Shown here piece after piece: positions 9,982 through 19,613 of a stretch of DNA of 64,000 nt. Source of the stretch: Cercospora beticola (taxonomy: Eukaryota > Ascomycota > Dothideomycetes > Mycosphaerellales > Mycosphaerellaceae); NCBI RefSeq assembly GCF_033473495.1, contig NC_088935.1, forward strand, positions 5,146,001 to 5,210,000, written 5' to 3'. Position numbers and translations under genes: made by a program. A model generated the notes under the pieces. It searched no databases. It was not told where the DNA came from and worked only from the letters and a program-made list of their open reading frames with translations. Positions within the stretch are counted from its first letter, which is position 1, and every line of letters begins with the position of its first letter.

Positions 9982-12507
9982 TCAATCATCATTAACAGGG
10001 GGTTGCTGGAAGGTCCATTGTCCATCGTGAATGTCGCTTATTCTCAATGTGAGCGATGGCTTCTCTTTCTCCACTGCATGGGCCGAGATACTATTCGAGG
10101 GTTTGGCTTTCGGAAACGCTGTGTGTTGTTCGGATGGAGCTGGCGATGGCACCTTCGTTCTAGGCTGCGATCGATGAGAAGCGGAGCTGCGGCTACTTTG
10201 AAGTGCGCGCTTCGGGCTCTGGGTAGCTCTGACCGGGCGACTTCTTTGCGCCTTGCTGTCATCGACATTCGCTACTGTGCTGCTGGGAGACGATGATCTG
10301 CTGCTGCTGGTTGAGGCAGTGGGTGCTCTTGTGACTCGTGAATGGTGGCTCGACGATGCTTTGGAGGAGACACTTCCCGAATTGTTGTTCGCGTGGCGAG
10401 CTGAGTCCATGGTATCGTTCATTCTCTCCTGTGTCTTTTGACGTCGAGTTTTGATCTCGGGTGCTTCGTCGACAACCCGCCGGCTAGACGAAGCTTTGGA
10501 AGAAACATTTTTTGAGTGGTTGCCCGCGTCACGAACGGAGCTCGAATGACTGCTCGCTCGCTCCTTTGTTCCCGGGCCTGGACTTTGCATTCCTGTCACT
10601 GGTGGCTGGTCGGCAATGTGCCTGCTGGATGAAGCTCTGGAGGAAACGCTTCTTGAGTCGTTGTTCGTGGCGCGAACAGAGCCAGAGAGATCACTCGACT
10701 GGTCCTTTCTTTCTGGGCTTGGACGTTGGATCTCGGTAAGTGCTGGTTTGTCGACGTCGTGCCTATTCGAGGAAGCTCTTGAAGCAATACTCTTAGTATG
10801 GCCGCCAGCGTGATGAACCGGGGCAGTGATATTAATGGTACCATGTGCTGTCTGTGTGCTTGGACTTCGAGATCTTGCAAGAGCTTCTTGCTTTACACTA
10901 TGCCGGCTCGCCGGCGCCTTCGAGACGACGCTTCTCACATCGTTGTTTGCGTGTCTAGGGGATGCTGGGACCGGCACAGGGGCTGTATGGTTGCTTGCTC
11001 TCTCCGATTTCTGTGCGCTGGGACTTCGTGACCTTGCTCGGTCTTCCACTTGCCGGCTTGATAGGTCCTTCGATACAACAAGCAGTGGACCGATGCTCTC
11101 GTGGTGAGAAGATGGCGCAGCTTTCACGGAGCCAGTACGCTTGCTTCCTGCGTCCATTCTTTGCGTACTCTGACTTTGAGACCTTGCAGCAGGTCCTTCG
11201 TCGACGACGTGCCGTTTCGATGAATTTCTAGAAGCGATACTTTTTGTGTGGTCGCTACCGGGATGAAGGGGCGATGAAGCCAACTCAGACGCTGTGCTGC
11301 TGCTCACTTTTCTTGATCCTTGAGTACTGTAACTTTGGGATCTCACAGCAGATGATTCTTCGACGATGTGCCGGCTTGAAGATTTTCTCGAGACACTGCT
11401 CCTCGAATGGCTGCTCAAAGGGTGAGGAGACGGTGGAACCTCTACAGGGCCCTCCGGGCTGCTCAATTTTTCCGTCCTTTGCGTGCTTCGACTTCTGGAT
11501 CTTGCTGCACTGGGTGCTTCTTCGACGATGTGCCGGCTCGATGGCGTCTTAGAGGCAACACTTCCTGTATGGTGGCTTCCAGAACGTGAGGATTTGGAAG
11601 CAGCCATAGAGTTCGCACGGCTGCTCACCCTTTCTGATCTGTGCGTGCTCGGACTCTGTACCCGTATGACCAGTGCTCGGTCATCATTGTGCTGGCTTGA
11701 CTCATCTCCTGAAGGTCCTGCAGACCGCCTCTCTTCTCCATTAGAATCAGCTTCATTCAACGCTGCGTGGTCCCTTTCCAACATGGGGGCGCCATCGTCA
11801 TCTCCATCTCCATCTTCACCATCGTCATCTTCACCTCGATCTCCATCTCCATTTCCTCCTTCATCTTTCCCTCCTTCACCACCTGCCGCAATCGCTTTCT
11901 TCCCCTCCCCACCACCACCACTCCCCTTCTCCCCTCGATGCCTCCTATGCCTCGGTTCCTTATGCTTCCCCTCCAACACATGTTCCAACCTCTTAACCTC
12001 CTTCCTCGCAGCCTTCAACTCCACTCTCAAAAACTCATGCAACTCCTGCAACAACGTCAACCTCACCGATCCATTCGGTCTCTTCTCTCGTGTCTTCGCA
12101 AGCTGTGAAGCAATCGAGATTAATTTCGGCAAGTATCTCAATAGCCCTTGAGACTTCGATTTCGACTTCGCGTCCCGGCGACTTGTTCTTGATGATGGTC
12201 CAGCTTCAATTGGAATTTCATGTCTTTCCAATTCGTGCAGTACGATCTCGATGTAAGGTTCTGAGACTCGAATTGCACGTCGAAGAGTTTCTAATGTGAA
12301 GTGGTTGTCAGCTTTCAAATCTCGACTTCCCAGCGCTTCGAGAAGGAGCTTCGCTGCGCTCGCCAGTGTGGAGAATAAGGCGAGTTGTGCTGGTGGAGGA
12401 GCATTCGCTAGTGCAGTAACATTCGCTGGCTCGGGAGCATTCGCTCGTGAAGGAGCGGAAGGGTGATCAGATTGTGATGCAGCCTTCGAACGCTGCGACC
12501 GCGCCAT
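9982..12507 (-). CDS. Ser/Arg-rich low-complexity protein with nine tandem ~50-residue repeats
   Basis: An intronless 841-residue protein with no homologue I recognise. Residues ~40-180 look folded and helical (LFSTLASAAKLLLEALGS, then LTLLQELHEFLRVELKAARK). A basic then Gly/Asp/Glu-rich tract (about 185-245) follows. Residues ~312-745 are nine imperfect repeats of 45-55 residues, the last partial, with a core like SVSSKASSSRHVVDE followed by a RSRSPSTQ-type block. The tail is Ser/Arg/Pro-rich again and finishes with a short Leu/Ile-containing segment, SLTLRISDIHDGQW. SR-type repeats are usual in RNA-processing or cytoskeletal proteins and are often phosphorylated, but no RRM or kinase-substrate domain is present, so function is open. 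The reading frame stays open for 2.5 kb despite the low complexity, which supports coding. Confidence 0.75.
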   Translation of the reverse strand: MARSQRSKAASQSDHPSAPSRANAPEPANVTALANAPPPAQLALFSTLASAAKLLLEALGSRDLKADNHFTLETLRRAIRVSEPYIEIVLHELERHEIPIEAGPSSRTSRRDAKSKSKSQGLLRYLPKLISIASQLAKTREKRPNGSVRLTLLQELHEFLRVELKAARKEVKRLEHVLEGKHKEPRHRRHRGEKGSGGGGEGKKAIAAGGEGGKDEGGNGDGDRGEDDDGEDGDGDDDGAPMLERDHAALNEADSNGEERRSAGPSGDESSQHNDDRALVIRVQSPSTHRSERVSSRANSMAASKSSRSGSHHTGSVASKTPSSRHIVEEAPSAARSRSRSTQRTEKLSSPEGPVEVPPSPHPLSSHSRSSVSRKSSSRHIVEESSAVRSQSYSTQGSRKVSSSTASELASSPLHPGSDHTKSIASRNSSKRHVVDEGPAARSQSQSTQRMDAGSKRTGSVKAAPSSHHESIGPLLVVSKDLSSRQVEDRARSRSPSAQKSERASNHTAPVPVPASPRHANNDVRSVVSKAPASRHSVKQEALARSRSPSTQTAHGTINITAPVHHAGGHTKSIASRASSNRHDVDKPALTEIQRPSPERKDQSSDLSGSVRATNNDSRSVSSRASSSRHIADQPPVTGMQSPGPGTKERASSHSSSVRDAGNHSKNVSSKASSSRRVVDEAPEIKTRRQKTQERMNDTMDSARHANNNSGSVSSKASSSHHSRVTRAPTASTSSSRSSSPSSTVANVDDSKAQRSRPVRATQSPKRALQSSRSSASHRSQPRTKVPSPAPSEQHTAFPKAKPSNSISAHAVEKEKPSLTLRISDIHDGQWTFQQPPVNDD
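10288..11574 (-). repeat. Tandem coding repeats, ~140-165 bp period
   Basis: This DNA encodes the nine imperfect ~50-residue repeats of the Ser/Arg-rich protein. Estimated unit lengths in residues are 55, 52, 54, 50, 47, 47, 47 and 45, plus a partial last unit. The unit lengths get shorter and the copies more alike toward the C-terminus, which suggests the last copies are the youngest. Divergence between units is high, so the array is old rather than a recent microsatellite expansion. Confidence 0.75.
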
Positions 12508-12828
12508 AGCGACAAGTTGATTCAGTTCAGTTCAGTTCAGTTCTGCAGAGAGATCGAGAGGTGTCTTATACTCAAAGTACTTATTCATGCCGGGCCCTCC
12601 TTTTCTTTTTGAAGCTTCTGGATTAGCATCTTTTGTTGTGCTGCCCTCCTTCTGATCAAACAGTCCCGTGAATGCAAACACACGCCACTCATCAATTCAA
12701 TTGTCAGGCGCGCGCCCATTGTCATGTGTTGGCAACAGTGTCCCTTATGACCCACTCATCATTCACAAACAACTCCCAGCAATGCCTCAGTCTGGTGGAC
12801 ATTGTTATGCTTCTTCATATGCACTGCT
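12508..12828. promoter_or_regulatory. Upstream region of the Ser/Arg-repeat gene
   Basis: 321 bp between the start of the repeat-protein gene and the stop of the PFK-2 gene, both on the minus strand. It must hold the promoter of the former and the 3' end of the latter. Its only visible structure is the TTCAG pentamer array just upstream of the start codon. Confidence 0.4.
12521..12543. repeat. (TTCAG)n pentanucleotide microsatellite
   Basis: Four copies of TTCAG plus TTC, beginning 14 bp upstream of the start codon of the Ser/Arg-repeat gene. It probably lies in the 5' leader and may vary in length between strains. Confidence 0.85.
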
Positions 12829-14408
12829 TCATTTCGATTCACCCGCCACCAATGGTGAACCGCGCTGGCTAGAATCTGGTGTCTCTGCATGGACAGCTTT
12901 GCTGCCCTTTTCGCGCCATGTGCTGACTGCTGGGATGTTCGCGTACAGTCGCTCTTCCTCAGTCTTGTACGCACGTGGTGTAAGTTTGATGAGGGTGTGC
13001 AAGGGCACTTCCATCCATGGTGATTTCTCTTGTGATGAGCCCATGAAGTAGGCATAGATGCAGCGAAGCACTGCCTGGTGCGTGACGATCAGGATGTTTT
13101 CTGATCTCTCGAGTTCCATAATGATAGGCTCAAGGCGGATGACTACGTCGCGGTAGCTCTCGCCTCCAAGGTAGCGGTAATTGTACTTGTCATCGTCGCG
13201 GGCTTTGAAGTCCTCGGGGTACTTTTGCTCGATTTCACCATATGTCAGGCCATCGCATACTCCAGAGTCCAGCTCGTCTAATGCTTTCCAGCTAAGCTTC
13301 TCGTACGGAAGATATCGAGCAGTCTGTGCTGTTCGTTTTAGAGTCGAAGTCCATACTGTGAGGGGTCGATCGCCAGCTGATTGTCTAACGAGACCTGGCA
13401 GAGCCTTGGCGTATGCCTGACCCCTTTCAGAAAGGTCCGCATCACCACCTATTTGGCCGCTCAGATTGTACATTGATTCGCCATGCTATAAGTTTGTGTC
13501 AGCTGTTTCACTTCTTTCACGAGCCTGAACTGCCCCACTTACCCGACTTATCCAGATCGAACGTGGCTTGATGTGCAAGTTCATCAAGTAGTACACCACT
13601 CGTGACTGTAAGTAGTCCTGTATCCGATTGATGATGACTTGTGATCCCACATCAATGATTTTGCAGTACGTCAGGTCGCTCTCATCCTCGTCCAGTGTTT
13701 GGTAGACCCTCTCGTACATTTTGATCCTTTCCCGAAAGTCTCTTGCAGCCTCTTCGGGATCTTGTCCGACGTAGTCTGGACTTGTTGTCTTGACCTCCAG
13801 TATGTTGCTCATGATGATCTCCTCGTTGTCACACTTGCTCTCCACGAACAGTGTTTCGATGCCTTCGGAGTCGCAACGCTCCTTGATCCACCGTCGTCTT
13901 GCCTTTGTACTGTTTGTAGCATCGAGGATAGCTATGAGGTTTGTTGGGTGTTTGAACCAATTGACCATGTCTGCAACTGCGGCCTCCGCAGCAGCCTTGC
14001 GCAGTCGCTCGCCCTCTTTGTTCGCAGTGTCGAAGAAGGATGCGTTGGGCTGGGGAGTCGCAGTACGACGGTAGTTGCCTACGTTGAAGCATTTCGCGGT
14101 TATGCTGAGCCAGCCGAGATAGCGAACGACTGCATTATGAGTGTCAGTGGACTGTGTTGCCTGTGCCTATGCTAAGCAATGATATGGTAGATACCTTTCT
14201 GAGCTATCAAACTCTTGCCTCGGGCGGGCAGCCCAACCATGACCACACATATTCTTGTATCTTCGGCCTGGACACCAACACCATTAGTCGCGGTTGAGCT
14301 CCCTCGCGTGCGCATTGCTGGACGCATGAAATCTCCCGGTGCCGACTTCAACAGCTCAGGTCTGTACTGGGCGGTCCCATTGACCTCGCCGTTTGTGCTC
14401 TCGTCCAT
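12829..14408 (-). CDS. 6-phosphofructo-2-kinase / fructose-2,6-bisphosphatase
   Basis: A 485-residue bifunctional enzyme that makes and degrades fructose-2,6-bisphosphate, the cytosolic switch between glycolysis and gluconeogenesis. Exons are 14408-14195, 14129-13543 and 13485-12829; introns are 65 and 57 nt. The kinase domain has Walker A GLPARGKS (residues 59-66), then YLGWLSITAKCFNVGNYRR and VNWFKHPTNLIAILDATNST. The phosphatase domain opens with SRHGES, whose catalytic His268 is the first codon of exon 3, followed by WTSTLKRT, LDELDSGVCDGLTYGEI and VTHQAVLRCIYAYF. All the usual phosphatase residues are present, so both activities are expected, unlike yeast Pfk26. An in-frame stop lies a short way upstream of the Met at 14408, but an unseen 5' exon cannot be excluded. 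The C-terminal tail is Ser/Lys-rich. Confidence 0.93.
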
Positions 14409-16403
14409 GGCGGAGGGCAGCGTGTCTCCGACGTCTTGGTCGTGTGCAGCTTGCAGCAGTGCTGTGAAGAGCCGCTGAAGATGTGGATTGCACGCTCAAC
14501 TGAGCTGTGTGCAGACCTCGAGCTGCAGTGGCAGAGGCAGAGTGGTGATACTTGTGGAGCGCAACGAGCCGTCTCTTAGCACGAGCATTGAAGTCGCAAC
14601 CGTGATGCCGCCCCCAACTCGTCCGCACGCACGACCTGGGCTGAATTTGCAGACGAGGCCTCTGCACGAGTGGACCGTGACCTGCACGCTTGCGGTATTT
14701 TGGGCGAATTCGCCTTATCGCGGGCAGCAACACTGAGGCATCCGGAGTGCGGCAGGCCAGCAAAAGACAGGACGTTTGGTCGTTGTGGGTGAGTATGGCA
14801 TGGGTGTGACGCGAATCTCGAGGGTCCCGCAGTGCTTGTATCCATTCAGCGAACGTGGAAAACACATGACGCTGCTTCCGCCGGGCGTGGGCCGAGGGGC
14901 AGGCGGCCTTTCGGTTGTTTACGGAAACCAGACCATTCACCTCGCCTGGTACTCGACGACGGGTCTAAGGTGCAGAACGGCCAGTCCTAGGTCGCCGGAG
15001 GCATCACCGAACATCAACGCTACAGACGTACCCCAATGAAGTTGTATGAGCTCGTGGAGCCTGTCCGCTCGCCCTGGTTGCTCGAACTCATCATGCCACC
15101 ACGCCTTGTCCGGACTCTGAAAGGCCGACGTCTGACGAAAAATGTAGAACGCTGCTGATAGGAAAAAAGGAAACAGGCACACGACACGACATATACTTTA
15201 CCAGCCGCCTTATCTGTGACTTCGCGGGACCTTGCTTCTTCGGCGCACAGGCACTCTGGGGCAACAAGCACACGCGGAAACATGCATCCCTCGCTCTACA
15301 CTATCGGACGATGGAGGTGTGAAAGCGACTGCTGCTCATTACTGCCGCCGATTTGATGACCTGACAGCGATCGCCGCGTAGCTCACTGGTGTACTCAGTT
15401 CAAAGGTCTGCCTGGAGTGTGTTTCAGCTTGCTGCTGACAGCTCTTTGCTCGAAGTTCCCTCCACCGCACTCCTTCGGTGGTGCCGTCGCCTATATTCGC
15501 CTACGACGCAACGACTCGAGCGGCCTGACTCTTCATTGAGACAATTCTGCTATACAATGTTCCAATTCCAGAGCCGAAGAGACAAATCATACCTGGGCAT
15601 CAGCATGCTATCGTATCGTGTTCGAAGGCGTCCCATCTTCGCAAATCAGCTGTGACGCGTGGGGCACCGGCCTTGTTCGGTCTGCGCCTCCCAATCGAGC
15701 GATGCCCACACTCAGGACTTACTGTAAAGTCACAGTGCCTTCCTCTCCGTTTTGTAGCTTCATCCTGTCGCTATCATGCGTACACATTGGCGCCACGAAG
15801 AGTACTACTGTGGCAATAGGCAGTGTCCGCCTCGAGAACCGCGGCTCATATGTTCTTGCAAACTTCAAGGCCGCCCATGAAGTTCCTCATGCCTCTGTTC
15901 CTCGTCGTGAAGTGTCTTCCCATTGTGCTCCCAAGGCTAGGAAGGACTGTGGCTTGCAAGAGCACAATGGCATCTTCTTCATAGCATGAAGCACTGCCAT
16001 AGAGGCAGATGAAAAGCCACGTGCGCCTCCTCACGTCTGCTCAGTGAAGCACGAAGTTGCACGGCACATAAATTGTAGAGAAGTGAAGATCTGTCCAGCT
16101 CTCCAACGGCGCGTCGGAGAACGTGTCTGTAGGGCTGCCGGTTGATCGGCATGACGGAGTTCTCCAGGGTCCAACCGTGAGCACGCGACGAAGCTAAGCT
16201 GCCCTAGCTCCAGAAGTGACAGGAACGGTATACTTTTGCGTGCTCTGTACAGCAGTCAGGCGCAAGGGAGCTTGTAGCTTGCCAGCCCCCTTCTGTCTAG
16301 AGTCGTCGCAGCTTCTCCGCCTTTGGCTCCAGTTCGGCGATTCCGCAATGGCAGTCGCTTGACGTCCAGCAAAAGCGTTGAGGACAGAAGCATAGCCGAC
16401 ATC
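14409..16403. promoter_or_regulatory. 2-kb divergent region, PFK-2/FBPase-2 and sulfurtransferase
   Basis: An unusually long divergent intergenic region for this window. It holds the promoters of two metabolic genes. The longest open frames (up to 194 codons on the minus strand) have no motif and largely mirror each other on both strands, so I do not call a gene. The length suggests long leaders or distal control sites, but I cannot point to a specific one. Confidence 0.35.
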
Positions 16404-17426
16404 ATGGCCTCCTGTATTATGCTCCTTCGTCGTCCTTTGCTTGCTTCCAAGCTCCCAAGAGCTTTCTACGCGACACCCGCCATGACCCGATCAGAGCATA
16501 CTTCCAGCTCTTACCTCGTCACGCCAGCAGAATTGAGCGAGGCACTCAAGAAGAACGCTCCATCTCGTGTGTCGACGGCTCCGAGAACGATTGCAGTATG
16601 CGGTTCATGGTTTCTACCCAATGATCCCGAAAAGAGGACTGGATATCAGGTGTTTCAGAAGGGACATATACGTAAAGCGCGATTCTTCGATCTGGACAAG
16701 GTCGCAGACACTTCATCGCCATATCCGCATATGCTCCCGAGTCCAGAAGTGTTCAGAGATGCTGTGAGCGAGCTTGGAATCAAGAGGGACGATACTGTGG
16801 TGGTGTACGACACGGCTGAGCTGGGTATCTTCTCAGCTCCTCGTGTGGCATGGACATTCAAGGTGTTTGGTCATCCTGCTGTGCACATCTTGAACAACTT
16901 CAAGTTGTGGGTTGAGCAAGGATACCCAACGGAGGAGGGCGAACAGAGGCAATTTGACAAGACGGAATACCCATTACCTGAGCTGGACAAGAGTAGGGTT
17001 GCTGCATTCGAAGAAGTTCGTGAGATCGCGCTAGATCACAACAAGGAGGGTCATGAGGATGTTCAGATCCTCGACGCTCGGTCTGAGGGTCGATGGAAGG
17101 GTGTTGATCCAGAGCCTAGACCAGGCCTATCTTCTGGACATATGCCCGGCAGTCTTCCTGTTCCTGTGCCAGTCCTGCTCGATCCCAAGACCAAGACATT
17201 TCTGTCGCCAGATGAGCTTCGCAAGGTGTTCTCGGAGCGAGGTGTGGACCCAAGCAAGCCGATCGTGTCGAGTTGCGGAACTGGTGTGACGGCGACGATC
17301 ATCGATGCAGCACTGAGTGAAGCCGGATATGGTGATGGAAGCAGAAGGATCTACGACGGCTCGTGGACCGAGTGGGCACAGAGAGTGCGGCCTAGTGACA
17401 ATCTGATCATCAAAGAGAAGAATTGA
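16404..17426 (+). CDS. tum1: Mitochondrial 3-mercaptopyruvate sulfurtransferase (tandem rhodanese)
   Basis: An intronless 340-residue two-domain rhodanese. The N-terminal rhodanese domain (about residues 35-180) contains HIRKARFFDLDKVAD and DDTVVVYDTAELGIFSAPRVAW and has no catalytic Cys. The C-terminal domain has ILDARSEGRWKG, SSGHMPGSLPVPVPVLLD and the active loop SSCGTGVTATI with Cys291, then IYDGSWTEWAQR. The CGxGVTA loop favours mercaptopyruvate over thiosulfate as the sulfur donor. Yeast Tum1 supplies sulfur for tRNA thiolation. The first ~25 residues (CIMLLRRPLLASKLPRAFYA) look like a mitochondrial presequence. The start at 16404 is preferred over a longer frame from 16323 because the presequence starts there. 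Confidence 0.92.
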   Translation: MASCIMLLRRPLLASKLPRAFYATPAMTRSEHTSSSYLVTPAELSEALKKNAPSRVSTAPRTIAVCGSWFLPNDPEKRTGYQVFQKGHIRKARFFDLDKVADTSSPYPHMLPSPEVFRDAVSELGIKRDDTVVVYDTAELGIFSAPRVAWTFKVFGHPAVHILNNFKLWVEQGYPTEEGEQRQFDKTEYPLPELDKSRVAAFEEVREIALDHNKEGHEDVQILDARSEGRWKGVDPEPRPGLSSGHMPGSLPVPVPVLLDPKTKTFLSPDELRKVFSERGVDPSKPIVSSCGTGVTATIIDAALSEAGYGDGSRRIYDGSWTEWAQRVRPSDNLIIKEKN

Positions 17427-18701
17427 ATTGACCAAAATGGAGTCCCTCGAAGGGACAAGGCATCGGTTGAGATCTCCCAGTGAGGTGGCCAGGGGACATA
17501 GCGGTCTGCCGAACAGTCGCGTGCAAGGTCGCCAATGTACTCGGCAAGTACAGTGGCGGGCGTTCGGTATGGTAGTGCGATGCGCCTTGATGGAGCGTGT
17601 GACTGAATACTGTACGTTGTTTGACTTCTACTGCAAGTTGATTTGGCGAGGGAAGTAACAGTAAGATATCCTGAATGTACCCATCTGCTTCTGAACTTTG
17701 CCATCAGATGAACCGCACCTGATATGCTCGCCAACGTGTCTGAGCAAGCAAGATTACTAAACAGTTATCAAGCCAGCCAGTTCTCATCGCTCGGCGCCTC
17801 GAGGTAAACAAGAAAGCAATTGAGAGAAACATTCAGCACACACCGGTATTCGAACCCCTGACCTGCGCGAACTTTGCGCCAGAACAGCAAAACGACAAGT
17901 TGGCGATCCTGTTTATGGGGATCTACCGGAACTAGAATCGGCGATGAGTCGCCAACTTGTCTGAGTAAGCATGTTTGCTTGGAATATATCAACGTCAACA
18001 GTGCTTCCGCGGGCAGAGGAACCTTGACAGAACTACAATAGCCACGCCTCGAGTCCAAAGGTAAGAAAGAAGTAAAGACAAAAAGAGCAAAAATCAAGCC
18101 ATTCGAACCCCTGACCTGCACGCGGCTTGCAGAGCTGCTGGCGCGCAAAAAGCAAAAACAAGCCGACCGCGCTCTATACGTGTGGACATGCCGGAAATCG
18201 ACAATTCGCTAATCGACTTGTTGGTAAGCATGTTTGCTTGGGATATATAAATGCTGCTGCTGAACACTACCGCAGTTGCCATGGCGTCTTTCCGCCCTGG
18301 CAGGCCTATCGATGGCGGCTTGCATTGTGTCACTGTCATGTCTTGATTACTGGTATCGAATCCCTGCCTCGCACGTGGGGTCGAGTGCAGCAAGGTGGTT
18401 TCCGTGGCTACGCTCAAGATGTCGCGCGTGGGAAGTGAGTGAACGGTCGTGGTGGATGCCGCGTGTCGTCACTGCCGCTGTTGTCAAGCCAAGACATATC
18501 AACGGTTGTTCAAGCTCAATGGCTTTCTTGTTCGCCTGCAGCTCTCCCTTGGCTCGAGCACTTTTTGCATCTTCAAAAAACACGCGTCTCTTCGCGTTCG
18601 ACCGCCATCCTTGACTTATCCTGAACATTGCTTCAACTACAGCAAAGAACAACAGCACGCAACTTCACACGTACCCCATCAAACAGCACAACACCGCTGC
18701 A
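17427..18701. other. Intergenic region with diverged tandem repeats
   Basis: 1.3 kb between the sulfurtransferase gene and the secreted-protein gene, both on the plus strand. Its middle (17726-18252) is two full and one partial copy of a ~255-bp repeat, annotated separately. No protein-coding gene is supported. Confidence 0.4.
17726..18252. repeat. Diverged ~255-bp tandem repeat with tRNA B-box-like core
   Basis: Two copies share, in the same order, CGCCTCGAG (17795 and 18045), ATTCGAACCCCTGACCTGC (17848 and 18101, identical over 19 nt) and GTAAGCATGTTTGCTTGG (17965 and 18224), then a TATAT stretch. Spacings are 250, 253 and 259 bp. A third, partial copy of the last block lies at 17726-17755. 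AAGCATGTTTGCTT is an inverted repeat with 5-bp arms. Read on the minus strand, the core GGTTCGAAT matches the start of the RNA polymerase III B box, but no tRNA fold can be made around it. The sequence between blocks has diverged strongly. Confidence 0.7.
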
Positions 18702-19416
18702 ATGTTGCTCTCAGCCGCCGCCCTCGTGTTCCTTCCACTCACCCTCGCGATGCAACCATTCGACAGCAAGTTGATCGCCGCCAACCGCATGTCTATCCAC
18801 CTGACCGACGCCGCATCTGGCAACTGCTCCGCTCGCGTCGAAGACAGCCCATGGCTCATCAAAGACGTGATCAGCCTTCAGGCTCATCCAGGCTCGAAGA
18901 ACGTCAGTAGCACCTTGTGAGCGCACACAATTTTGGCCAGTCGGAATCCACAAACGCTAACATCTCTATAGCACCTTCAGCTTCGAAGACATCAACGCCG
19001 GCCTCGAGCTCAAGACCAACTGCACCTTCGCCCTCCCCCGCGGCTCCAATGCCTCGATCGCCGACGATCGCTATCACCTCTGCACTGGTGGCGATGTGCG
19101 TTTCAAGTACGATGGCCAATTACTGCAGGTCTCTCGCTGGTACCAAGACCCATGTGAGTTATTCAAGGCTTTTCTGTGATTCGATGAAGGAGGTTGGGCG
19201 AGGCACTGACAATGGCTTTGTGCTAGGTCTTGGACCACCACCATACGACAGCGCTATTGCCCACGGCCGCGCCAATCTGAGTCTGACGAAGACTCAGGCT
19301 CCATATGGCGAATTGGCTACGCAGACAGAGGTGCAGATTCCGATTAGTGGGTATTCGTGGATCTATGAGTACCGCTCCTGCTAACAATACGCCCCTTCCT
19401 AGGTTCGCTCTCTTGA
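18702..19416 (+). CDS. Small secreted protein, AltA1-like
   Basis: A 176-residue secreted protein in four exons: 18702-18916, 18972-19153, 19227-19346 and 19403-19416. Introns are 55, 73 and 56 nt, and the last exon codes for only four residues and a stop. MLLSAAALVFLPLTLA is a signal peptide. The mature part has four Cys (in GNCSA, TNCTF, HLCTG and DPCLG) and NxS/T sequons at NCS, NVS, NCT, NAS and NLS. The pattern of a Trp near the start, alternating strands, paired Cys and the Y-x-x-PC block resembles the AltA1 beta-barrel family of Dothideomycete secreted proteins, some of which are allergens or elicitors. That family assignment is an inference from layout; sequence identity looks low. 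It converges on the aminotransferase gene. Confidence 0.7.
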
Positions 19417-19613
19417 GCTCCGGTTGATGAAGAAGGTGGAACGATGGATACAGGACCGCAACAGCAACAGCCTGCAGAGCGGGACGTGAGTGCGGCGCGA
19501 GATACAGATTGACATGAACTTCATTCGCGCTGCCGTATGCAGCATAGAATCCTGAAAGCTGCAGAGCATCTCCGTCTCCGCTCAATAGCTTCAGATACGA
19601 CCAGAAATCAACT

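Noticed and set aside
11483..12151. 222-codon plus-strand frame rich in Ser and Pro
   Set aside because: It lies antisense within the Ser/Arg-repeat gene, and its composition is the complement of that gene's Asp/Glu/Gly tract.
17848..18119. Possible minus-strand tRNA genes at the two GGTTCGAAT cores
   Set aside because: The five bases before the T loop do not pair with the five after it, no 7-bp acceptor stem closes, and no properly spaced A box could be found.
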